Positions 1-7,125 of a stretch of 9,733 nt of DNA are shown in pieces. The notes beneath the pieces were generated by a model. It did not search any database. It saw only the letters and a program-made list of their open reading frames with translations, and was not told where the DNA came from. The position numbers and the translations under genes are program-made. Within the stretch, counting starts at the first letter, position 1; every line of letters begins with the position of its first letter. Source of the DNA: Sphingomonadales bacterium UBA1936 (GTDB lineage: Bacteria; Pseudomonadota; Alphaproteobacteria; Sphingomonadales; Sphingomonadaceae); the NCBI GenBank assembly GCA_002336985.1, contig DDFE01000120.1, forward strand, positions 1-9,733, in the 5' to 3' direction.

Positions 1-1204
1 CGACGAGTTCGCGAATGTCGGCCTTATCGCTCAGCTGCAGCGGCCGCCAGTCATTCGCGACGATGAACGGGCGCAACTTGCGGATCGAAACGGTCAGCCG
101 TCCGACATCGGCCAGGTCGAGGCGGCGGTGACGCCGCGATACCAGGATCCGGTCGACCGCCCGTGTGCCCAGTCCCGGAACCCGTAGCAACATGGCCTTT
201 GGCGCGCGATTGATGTCGACCGGAAAATGCTCCCGGAACTTCAATGCCCAAGCGAGCTTGGGATCGATGTCGAGCGGCAGCATGCCATCGTCGGTGGCAC
301 TCATGACCTCCTTCGCGTCGAAGCCGTAGAACCGCATCAACCAGTCCGACTGGTAAAGCCGATGTTCGCGCATCAGCGGGGGCCGCTTGAGCGGCAACAC
401 CGCGCTGGCGTCCGGAATGGGGCTGAACGCCGAATAATAGACGCGCCGCATGCCGAACGCATCGTACAGGCCTCGCGCCCGCAACACGATGTCGCTGTCG
501 GTCGCGGCGTCCGCGCCGACGATCATCTGCGTCGACTGGCCAGCAGGCGCATAGCGCGGTGCCGATTTATAGCGCTTGGTCGCGTCATGCGCGTCGAGGA
601 TCGATGTTTTCATGTCGCCCATCGCGCCCTCGATCCGGGCGATCGACTTGTCGGGTGCCAGGCGCTTCAGTCCCGGCGTCGTTGGCAGTTCAACGTTGAT
701 CGACACGCGGTCGGCGTGCAGCCCCGCCGCCTCGATCAGTTCGGGATCGGCATCCGGGATGGTCTTGAGGTGGATGTATCCGCGAAAGTCGTGATCCTCG
801 CGCAGCGAGCGTGCGACCTCGACAAGCTGCTCCATCGTGTAGTTCGAACTGCCGATGATGCCCGACGACAGAAACAGTCCCTCGATGTAGTTCCGCTTGT
901 AGAAAGCGAGTGTCAGGTCGACGACTTCCTTCGCCGTGAACCGCGCGCGGCGGACGTTCGAGCTCTTTCGGTTGATACAATAGTGGCAGTCGAAAATGCA
1001 GCTGTTGGTCAGCAGGATCTTGAGCAGGCTGATGCAGCGACCGTCGGGCGCGTAGGCATGACAGATACCCATGCCCTCGGTCGAGCCGATCCCCTTCCCG
1101 CCTTGCGAATTCCGCTTGGCTGTCCCTGAAGAAGCGCAGGACGCATCATATTTCGCTGCATCCGCAAGAATTTCGAGCTTTTGACGCGTATCGAGCTGGG
1201 CCAT
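1..1204 (-). CDS. Putative DNA modification/repair radical SAM protein (partial, C-terminal end outside window)
   Basis: The frame is open for 401 codons from the ATG at 1204 to the left edge with no stop, so the 3' end is missing. The radical SAM cluster motif CxxxCxxC is clear: C69, C73 and C76 in the context NSCIFDCHYCINR. Further family-like stretches are FLSSGIIGSSNYTMEQLV (about 112-128), GYIHLKTIPDAD (142-153) and RVSINVELPT (166-175). A C-terminal helix-hairpin-helix (INRAPKAMLLRVPGLGTRAV, about 331-350) suggests DNA binding. This architecture matches the roughly 400-residue family annotated as putative DNA modification/repair radical SAM protein (TIGR03916, from memory), so only the last few residues should be absent. 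Members are typically paired with a DUF4130 or uracil-DNA-glycosylase-like protein, which would be expected just left of the window. The substrate and reaction are unknown. The start is preceded by a weak CGGGA ribosome site, and the gene lies 45 bases after the GH130 stop, so co-transcription is plausible. Confidence 0.9.
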   Translation of the reverse strand, partial: MAQLDTRQKLEILADAAKYDASCASSGTAKRNSQGGKGIGSTEGMGICHAYAPDGRCISLLKILLTNSCIFDCHYCINRKSSNVRRARFTAKEVVDLTLAFYKRNYIEGLFLSSGIIGSSNYTMEQLVEVARSLREDHDFRGYIHLKTIPDADPELIEAAGLHADRVSINVELPTTPGLKRLAPDKSIARIEGAMGDMKTSILDAHDATKRYKSAPRYAPAGQSTQMIVGADAATDSDIVLRARGLYDAFGMRRVYYSAFSPIPDASAVLPLKRPPLMREHRLYQSDWLMRFYGFDAKEVMSATDDGMLPLDIDPKLAWALKFREHFPVDINRAPKAMLLRVPGLGTRAVDRILVSRRHRRLDLADVGRLTVSIRKLRPFIVANDWRPLQLSDKADIRELV

Positions 1205-1249
1205 TTGTTCCCGATATGTTTCTCGATCCTCTTTGTCGATTGATGCGTA

Positions 1250-2380
1250 TCAACCTGAGCGAAAAATCGCTTTCGGGATGTGGGTGATCCGGCACGCAAG
1301 GTCCGCTTCACCGGATGCCACGACATAAGCATCGCCATGCTCCACAATGCCCGTCGTGAAGACGATGTCGCGAAGATACATCTGGTGATCGAGCGGCGCG
1401 GTCAGCGCGGCATTGGCTTCGAGCAGCGGCGCATGCTCCGTCCGCACGACGCGCGACGGATCGCCGGCATGGAGGATCGACCAATAGGTGCGATAGATGC
1501 CGACGCTATCGTTAGGCTCGACGCCATGCCACAGCGTCAGCCAGCCCTCGTCGGTCAGGATCGGCGGAGCCCCGCCGCCCATGCGCGCGGTCGCAATCGT
1601 ATTGGCGTGCGGACGAAGGCCCGGCTTCAGATGCGGCCGCCAGTGGCGCCCGTCAGGCGACGTCGCCAGATTGATCGACGGACCAGCGCGCCACTCGCTG
1701 CCCGGCGGGTAAGCGAAATAAAGGTCGCCCAGCGGCCGCGTCTGCGCCCAGAACTGCCCCTCGATCATCCCTTCGAAGATCAGCATGTCCTTGTTCTGGT
1801 GATCGAGGACGATCCCGTCGAAGGTCCAGTCGACGCCGTTGTCCGACACGTAGAGTGTCGTCGAATGCCGTTCCGGACTGACGGAACATGTCGTCATGAA
1901 CCACTGGTCGCCGACCTTGCTGATCCGCGGATCCTCGATGCCATAACATTCCCAGTCGCCCTGCGGCGCGATGGCCCGGTCGTAGTGAATCTCTATGACG
2001 CCGAGCCCGTCGGACATCAGCTCGACCGGCAAAAGCCAGGAGAGCGACGTCAGGCCGAGGATCTTCCACCCCTCGACCTTCACCATAAATGCGCGCGGAT
2101 CGGTCGTATCGACCTGATCGAGCGGCCAGGCATCGAGCACGAAGCGCCCGGCCTCCCATCGGATCGCGTGAACCTTGCCATCGCGGATCGGGTCGCGAAG
2201 CGCCTCCGCGATCCGCACCATCATCAGCAGATTACCGTTCGGAAGCCGCGTCAGTCCGGGATTGAACGCACCTAGGACATAGGTTTCGACGCCGAGTTGA
2301 CCGGCCAGCGGCGACTTCGAAAGGTCGATATCGTCAGGGACGAGAACAAGCTGGTCGACTGGTCGCGTGGCTTCCCGCAT
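1250..2380 (-). CDS. GH130-family glycoside phosphorylase/hydrolase-like protein
   Basis: This 376-residue cytoplasmic protein has no signal peptide or membrane segment. It shows hallmarks of glycoside hydrolase family 130, whose known members are mainly beta-mannoside phosphorylases and beta-1,2-mannosidases with a five-bladed propeller. Visible motifs are NPGLTRLPNGNLLMMVR (40-56), the signature YGIEDPRI (146-153) whose Asp150 corresponds to the family's catalytic acid, the conserved KDMLIFEG (197-204), and MGGGAPPILTDEGWLTLWHGV (267-287). The true substrate, and whether it is a phosphorylase or a hydrolase, cannot be read from sequence alone. The start at 2380 was chosen because a GGGAG ribosome site lies 6 bases upstream and family-like sequence starts there. 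The same frame stays open to 2563, but that extension is Arg/Pro-rich and overlaps the end of the outer-membrane channel gene. The gene begins 70 bases after the channel stop and could be read through from the efflux operon. No functional link to efflux is evident. Confidence 0.88.
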   Translation of the reverse strand: MREATRPVDQLVLVPDDIDLSKSPLAGQLGVETYVLGAFNPGLTRLPNGNLLMMVRIAEALRDPIRDGKVHAIRWEAGRFVLDAWPLDQVDTTDPRAFMVKVEGWKILGLTSLSWLLPVELMSDGLGVIEIHYDRAIAPQGDWECYGIEDPRISKVGDQWFMTTCSVSPERHSTTLYVSDNGVDWTFDGIVLDHQNKDMLIFEGMIEGQFWAQTRPLGDLYFAYPPGSEWRAGPSINLATSPDGRHWRPHLKPGLRPHANTIATARMGGGAPPILTDEGWLTLWHGVEPNDSVGIYRTYWSILHAGDPSRVVRTEHAPLLEANAALTAPLDHQMYLRDIVFTTGIVEHGDAYVVASGEADLACRITHIPKAIFRSG

Positions 2381-2386
2381 GCACAA

Positions 2387-2393
2387 CTCCCTC
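2387..2393 (-). promoter_or_regulatory. Ribosome binding site of the GH130 gene
   Basis: The minus strand reads GAGGGAG here, with its GGAG ending 6 bases before the ATG at 2380. This supports the 2380 start over the longer open frame. Confidence 0.7.
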
Positions 2394-2450
2394 GCACCGG
2401 TAAAGCGATGGCGCACCGGCTGGTTCCATGCACCGGGGCGACGGGCAGGA

Positions 2451-3851
2451 CTAGGTCGACCAGCCGCCCGCCAGCGTCCGGAACACGTCGATCTGCGAGC
2501 GCGCGATCGCCGCATCCTGCGCCGCGAGCGCCGCTTCGGTCTCGGCCGCGGTGCGCTCCGCATCGAGCCAGGCCAGCGAATCCACCGCGCCTTCGCGTTG
2601 CTGCGCGCGGGTGATCATCGCTGCCCGTGCGGCCTCGTTCCGCGCCGCTTGCAGGGCCGTGCGACGGTCGAGAGCGCGCGCATAGGTCGAAAGCGCCGTC
2701 TCGGTCTCTTCTAGCGCGCGGAGCACCGTGCCGTCGAACGTCGCAAGCGATGCCTGCGTATCGGCCCTGGCGGCAGCGATCTTCGCGCGAGCGCCCTCCT
2801 GGTTGAAGGTCCAGTTGATGAGCGGCCCCACCAACCAGCGCAACGGTCCGCCGGTAAAGATGTCGCCGATATTGGGACCGGTCGAACCGATCGACGCCCC
2901 CAGCGAAATCTTCGGATAAAGATCTGCCGTCGCCACACCGATACGCGCTGTGTCAGCGCCAAGGCGGCGTTCGGCGGCGCGTACGTCCGGACGGCGGGCG
3001 AGCAATGCCTGCCCGTCCCCGACCGGGATCGGCTGGGTGACTTCCAGCCCGACACTGCGTTCGGTCGCGATTGCGGGAAGATCTGCGGGTGCTCGACCCG
3101 TGAGCGTCGCGAGGCGGAAGATCGCGGCCTGACGCTCGGCCTCGATTTCCGGGATGTCCGCGGCCCGCTGCTGGCGCAGTGTCGCGATGCGCGAGACGTC
3201 GAGTTGGGTCGCGAGCCCCGCGTCGTGGCGGCGCTGGGTCAGGAGAATCGACCGGTCGAGCAGGTCGACGATCTGGTGCGCGACCTTCAGCCGTGCCGCT
3301 CCCGACGCGGCGTCCGCATACGCCCGTGTTGTATCCGCAACGACGGCGACGCGCACTGCATCGGCATCCGCTGCCGCCGCACCTTCGTCTCCGCGCGCAG
3401 CTTCGACGCCACGGCTCACGCGACCGAACAGGTCGACTTCGTAAGAGACGTTGAGGCCGACATCGACCGACCAATCCTCGACCGGCGCACCCGGCGCGCG
3501 TTGCCCCACGGGCAAGCGGCCGTATGTAGCCCCCGCACCCAACCCCGTCTGCGGCAGGCGATCCGACCGCGCACCGCGCAGGTTCGCGCGCGCCTTTTCG
3601 AGCCGGGCAACTGCCACACGAATATCGGTGTTGGCCTTCAGCGCGTCGGCGATCAGGCCGTCGAGCACGGGATCCTGGTACAGCCGCCACCAATTGGCCG
3701 CGACCGGATCGGTCGAAAGCACCGGTGTTGCTGCCGAGACGAACGGACCGGCAGTTGCGGGCGGCGGGGTCGGCGCGACATAGTTCGGTCCGGCGGCGCA
3801 TGCGGCAAGCGCCAGCACGGACGCCATCGGAAAGATACGAAGCAAGGTCAT
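2451..3851 (-). CDS. RND efflux outer-membrane channel lipoprotein, NodT/OprM-like
   Basis: This 466-residue protein is the outer-membrane exit duct (TolC/OprM class) of the tripartite pump encoded upstream. The N-terminus is a lipoprotein signal peptide with lipobox LAAC, so Cys18 should be lipidated after cleavage. The typical GPNYVAP follows at once (21-27). Family landmarks are NWWRLYQDPVLDGLI (53-67), YEVDLFGRV (137-145), LLARRPDVRAAERRLGA (283-299), ADLYPKISLGASIG (309-322) and ALEETETALSTY (379-390). Two internally similar halves rich in long helices are expected for this trimeric alpha-barrel family, and the length is normal. The gene follows the pump gene with an 11-base gap. Its ribosome site AAGGAA overlaps the pump stop codon, which argues for coupled expression. 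The gene is complete and ends in TAG. Confidence 0.95.
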   Translation of the reverse strand: MTLLRIFPMASVLALAACAAGPNYVAPTPPPATAGPFVSAATPVLSTDPVAANWWRLYQDPVLDGLIADALKANTDIRVAVARLEKARANLRGARSDRLPQTGLGAGATYGRLPVGQRAPGAPVEDWSVDVGLNVSYEVDLFGRVSRGVEAARGDEGAAAADADAVRVAVVADTTRAYADAASGAARLKVAHQIVDLLDRSILLTQRRHDAGLATQLDVSRIATLRQQRAADIPEIEAERQAAIFRLATLTGRAPADLPAIATERSVGLEVTQPIPVGDGQALLARRPDVRAAERRLGADTARIGVATADLYPKISLGASIGSTGPNIGDIFTGGPLRWLVGPLINWTFNQEGARAKIAAARADTQASLATFDGTVLRALEETETALSTYARALDRRTALQAARNEAARAAMITRAQQREGAVDSLAWLDAERTAAETEAALAAQDAAIARSQIDVFRTLAGGWST

Positions 3852-3862
3852 GGAATTATTCC

Positions 3863-6800
3863 TTATTCAGCCGGCTGCAGCACGGCGTGCGAGCCGGACG
3901 GCGTTCCGCGGCGCCGGGCGACCCAGTCACCCAGCGCGCGGCACACCACGTAGAAGGTCGGCGTGAAGAGCAAGCCGAACCCGGTGACGCCCATCATCCC
4001 GAAGAACACGGCCGTCCCCAACGCCTGGCGAAGTTCCGCCCCTGCCCCGCTCGCGATCAGCAACGGCACCGATCCGAGAATGAACGCGAAGCTGGTCATC
4101 AGGATCGGACGCAACCGGTCATGCGCGGCACGCACCGCCGCCTCGATCGTCGACAGCCCGTCCTGCTCCTCCGCCTGCTTGGCGAACTCGACCACGAGGA
4201 TCGCGTTCTTCGCCGCCAGTGCGATCAGCACGACCAGCCCGATCTGCGTCAAGACATTGTTGTCCATGCCGCGCAGGTTGATCCCGGCCATGGCGGCCAA
4301 AAGGCACATCGGCACGATCAGGATGATCGCGAGCGGCATCGTCAGGCTCTCATACTGCGCCGCCAGCACCAGGAAGACGAACAGCACGGCTAGTGCGAAC
4401 ACCAGGCCCGCGGTGCTTCCCGCCATCTTCTGCTGGAACGCGATGCCGGTCCACTCCGCGCCATAGCCCGGGGGCAATTCGGCCGAGAGCTTCTCCATCG
4501 AGTCGAGCGACGCGCCCGAACTGTACCCCGGTGCCGTGTCGCCATCGACCTCGACCGCGGGGAACAGGTTGTAACGGGTCACGCGATACGGACCGGTCTT
4601 GTTCTCGAAATTCGCGACCGAGCCGATCGGTACCATCGCGCCATAGGTCGACCGCGTCTTCAAATCGGCGATGTCCGCCACTGTCGCACGGAACGGCGCG
4701 TCGGCCTGTGCAGTGACGCGATAAGTGCGTCCCAGCATGTTGAAATCGTTCACGAACGCCGAGCCCAGGTAGATGTTGAGCGTCTCGAACACGCGTTCCG
4801 GTGGCACACCGAGCATGTCGGCCTTGGCACGGTCGATGTCGGCGAAGACACGCGGCGTGTTGGTGTTGAAGAAGGTGTAGATCTGGCTCAGCCCCTCGGT
4901 CTGGTTGGCCTTGCCGATCAGACCGAAGGCAGTCTTGCCGAGCGCATCATAGCCATGCTCGCCGCGGTCCTCGATCATCATGCGATAGCCGCCTGCCGAA
5001 CCGATGCCCTGGATGAGCGGCGGCGGCACGACGAGCAGCATCGCTTCGTTGATGTCCGCCGTGCGCTTCTGCGCCTCGGCCATGATGCTTTGCAGCGTGA
5101 CGCCCAGCTTCGCGCGTTCCTCGAACGACTGCAGCGGGACATAGGCCGCCGCACTGTTTGGCGCGAGCGTCTGTGACGGGCCGTCGAAGCCGGCAAGCAT
5201 TACAGAACCCTTGACGCCGGGGATCGGCAGGATGCGTGCGACGACCTTGCGCATCACTTCGTCCGTCCGCTCGAGCGAGGAGCCCGGCGGAAGCTGGATG
5301 ACGGTCAGGAAGTAACCCTGGTCCTGCGCGGGGATGAAGCCGACAGGCGTCGCCCAGAACATGCCGATCGTCGCCGCGATCAGGCCGCCATAGACCATCA
5401 TCACGCGCTTCGGACGCATCACCAGCTTGCGGGTGAGCGCGGAATAGCCGGTGCTCAACCGGTCGAAGGCGCGATTGAATGCGTCGGCCGCCCGGGTCGT
5501 CAGGCGGGCGATCGGCCCTTCGTTCTTGTTGTCGTGATTGTTGAGCAGCAACGCGGCGAGTGCGGGCGACAGTGTCAATGAGACGAGCAGCGAGATTGCA
5601 GTCGCCACCGAGATGGTGACGGCGAACTGCTTGTAGAACGCACCCGACAGGCCATTGAGGAACAGGGTCGGCAGGAACACCGCCAGCAGCACCAGCACGA
5701 TCGCGACCAGCGCGCCAGACACTTCGTCCATCGACGTCTGTGCCGCCTTGAGCGGAGTCATGCCGCGCGACAGATTGCGCTCGACATTCTCGACCACCAC
5801 GATCGCGTCGTCGACGACGATACCGATCGCGAGCACCAGTCCGAACAGCGACAGGTTGTTGAGCGAGTACCCGAGCGGCAGCAGCACCGCCATGGTCCCG
5901 ATCAGCGACACGGGGATCGCGACCACGGGAATGATCGCCGCACGCCATTTCTGAAGGAAGGCGATGACGACCAGCACAACGAGGACGATCGCTTCGCCCA
6001 ACGTGTGATAGACCGCGTCGATCGACTGCGAGATGAACTCCGTCGGATTGTAGATGACGCGATATTCCAGCCCCTTGGGGAAGCTCTTCGACATATGGTC
6101 GAGTTCGGTCTTGACCGCGTCTGCTGCTGCGAGCGCGTTCGATCCGGGGCGTTGGAAGATGCCGAGGATCACCGTCGGCTGGTTCGAAAGATAGGTGTTC
6201 GACGAATAATCCGCCGCGCCGAGTTCCACCCGTGCCACGTCGCTGACGCGCACCTGGCGGCCGTCCGCGTCGGTGCGCACGATCACTTGGCCGAACTCGG
6301 CCGGATTCTTCAGGCGTCCCTGCGTCTCGATGTTGAGCTGGAATGCACTGCCACTCGGCGTCGAGCCGGGCTGGCCGAGCGTCCCGGCCGCGACCTGGAT
6401 ATTCTGCGACCGCAATGCCTGGACGATATCACCCGCGGTCAGGTTTAGCGCGGCAGCGCGGCCGGGATCGATCCAGACGCGCATCGCATAGTCGCGCGCC
6501 CCGAACATGCGGACGTCGCCGACGCCTTCGATCCGCGCAAGCCGGTCCTTCACCTGCGTCAGCGCGTAGTTCGAGATGTAGCCGCGATCGACCGAGTTAT
6601 CGGGCGAGATCAGGTTGACGACCATCAGGAAGTCCGGGCTGGTTTTGCGCGTCACGACGCCAAGGCGCTGAACCTCTGTCGGCAAACGCGGTACGGCGAC
6701 CGCGACGCGGTTCTGCACCAGCACCTGCGCCGCATCGAGGTCTGTCCCCGACTTGAAGGTCACCGTGATCGTGACATTCCCGTCGCCGGTCGATTGCGAC

Positions 6801-7042
6801 GACTGGTAAAGCATGTCGTCGACGCCGTTGATTTCCTGTTCGATCGGCGCGGCGACGGTTTCCGCAACCGTTTCGGCCGATGCGCCGGGATAGGCAGCCG
6901 TAACCGTTACGGTCGGCGGGACAATGTCGGGATATTGCGACACCGGCAGCGCCAGATAGGCGATCGCGCCCACGATCGTGATGACGATCGCGATGACGGC
7001 GGCAAAGATCGGACGCGAGATGAAGAACCGTGAGAGGCGCAT
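3863..7042 (-). CDS. RND multidrug efflux pump inner-membrane permease (HAE1 family, MexF/OqxB-like)
   Basis: This 1059-residue proton-driven antiporter of the AcrB type is full length for HAE1 pumps. The N-terminus MRLSRFFISRPIFAAV and the first membrane helix (about 10-30) are typical. Two large periplasmic loops (about 31-340 and 567-875) separate a predicted twelve membrane helices. The proton-relay residues are intact: Asp411-Asp412 in GIVVDDAIVVVENVER (helix 4) and Lys945 in ALAAKNAILVVEFAKQ (helix 10), equivalent to AcrB D407/D408/K940. The stretches LPTEVQRLGVVTRKTSPDFLMVV (119-141) and GGYRMMIEDRGEHGYDAL (684-701) look closer to MexF/OqxB than to AcrB. That placement is from memory, and the drug spectrum cannot be inferred. 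A GAGGAG ribosome site lies 6 bases before the ATG. The adaptor gene is 83 bases upstream, separated by a GC-rich hairpin, and the channel gene follows after 11 bases. Confidence 0.96.
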   Translation of the reverse strand: MRLSRFFISRPIFAAVIAIVITIVGAIAYLALPVSQYPDIVPPTVTVTAAYPGASAETVAETVAAPIEQEINGVDDMLYQSSQSTGDGNVTITVTFKSGTDLDAAQVLVQNRVAVAVPRLPTEVQRLGVVTRKTSPDFLMVVNLISPDNSVDRGYISNYALTQVKDRLARIEGVGDVRMFGARDYAMRVWIDPGRAAALNLTAGDIVQALRSQNIQVAAGTLGQPGSTPSGSAFQLNIETQGRLKNPAEFGQVIVRTDADGRQVRVSDVARVELGAADYSSNTYLSNQPTVILGIFQRPGSNALAAADAVKTELDHMSKSFPKGLEYRVIYNPTEFISQSIDAVYHTLGEAIVLVVLVVIAFLQKWRAAIIPVVAIPVSLIGTMAVLLPLGYSLNNLSLFGLVLAIGIVVDDAIVVVENVERNLSRGMTPLKAAQTSMDEVSGALVAIVLVLLAVFLPTLFLNGLSGAFYKQFAVTISVATAISLLVSLTLSPALAALLLNNHDNKNEGPIARLTTRAADAFNRAFDRLSTGYSALTRKLVMRPKRVMMVYGGLIAATIGMFWATPVGFIPAQDQGYFLTVIQLPPGSSLERTDEVMRKVVARILPIPGVKGSVMLAGFDGPSQTLAPNSAAAYVPLQSFEERAKLGVTLQSIMAEAQKRTADINEAMLLVVPPPLIQGIGSAGGYRMMIEDRGEHGYDALGKTAFGLIGKANQTEGLSQIYTFFNTNTPRVFADIDRAKADMLGVPPERVFETLNIYLGSAFVNDFNMLGRTYRVTAQADAPFRATVADIADLKTRSTYGAMVPIGSVANFENKTGPYRVTRYNLFPAVEVDGDTAPGYSSGASLDSMEKLSAELPPGYGAEWTGIAFQQKMAGSTAGLVFALAVLFVFLVLAAQYESLTMPLAIILIVPMCLLAAMAGINLRGMDNNVLTQIGLVVLIALAAKNAILVVEFAKQAEEQDGLSTIEAAVRAAHDRLRPILMTSFAFILGSVPLLIASGAGAELRQALGTAVFFGMMGVTGFGLLFTPTFYVVCRALGDWVARRRGTPSGSHAVLQPAE

Positions 7043-7048
7043 CGCCTA

Positions 7049-7054
7049 CTCCTC
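7049..7054 (-). promoter_or_regulatory. Ribosome binding site of the RND pump gene
   Basis: The minus strand reads GAGGAG, ending 6 bases before the ATG at 7042. The pump therefore has its own good translation start and does not depend on coupling to the adaptor gene across the 83-base gap. Confidence 0.7.
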
Positions 7055-7067
7055 GTGAAAGAGTTCG

Positions 7068-7120
7068 AAAAAACTGTCCGCCGCCGGGCCCCTAGGGAGG
7101 GGGGCAAGAGCCCGGCGGCG
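7068..7120 (-). terminator. GC-rich hairpin plus T run between adaptor and pump genes (possible attenuator)
   Basis: The arms 7110-7120 and 7079-7089 are perfect 11-bp complements (minus strand CGCCGCCGGGC and GCCCGGCGGCG) around a 20-base loop that itself contains CCCTAGGG. On the minus strand the stem is followed by GACAG and then six T (7073-7068). The stem starts 5 bases after the adaptor stop codon. The layout resembles an intrinsic terminator, but the 5-base gap before the T run weakens it. Because the pump and channel genes follow, it is more likely a partial terminator/attenuator or an mRNA 3'-end stabiliser than a full stop. Confidence 0.5.
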
Positions 7121-7125
7121 TGCGG

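Noticed and set aside
227..1129. 300-codon open frame on the plus strand
   Set aside because: It lies antisense to the radical SAM gene, whose translation shows the CxxxCxxC and HhH motifs. The plus-strand product is Arg/Asp/His-rich with no recognisable domain, as expected from a GC-rich shadow frame.
1280..2275. 331-codon open frame on the plus strand
   Set aside because: It is antisense to the GH130 gene, with biased low-information composition and no family features.
2381..2563. N-terminal extension of the GH130 frame
   Set aside because: The extra residues are Arg/Pro-rich, overlap the end of the channel gene, and are unnecessary given a good ribosome site before 2380.
3859..3862. Possible promoter between pump and channel genes
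   Set aside because: The gap is only 11 bases and holds a ribosome site, with no room for promoter elements. The channel gene is best seen as part of the same transcript.
3204..3953. 249-codon plus-strand open frame across the channel and pump gene ends
   Set aside because: It is a shadow of two well-supported minus-strand genes and crosses their boundary. No motif is visible.
4947..5948. 333-codon minus-strand open frame inside the pump gene
   Set aside because: This is an alternate frame of the RND pump gene. The pump frame contains all expected motifs without a break.
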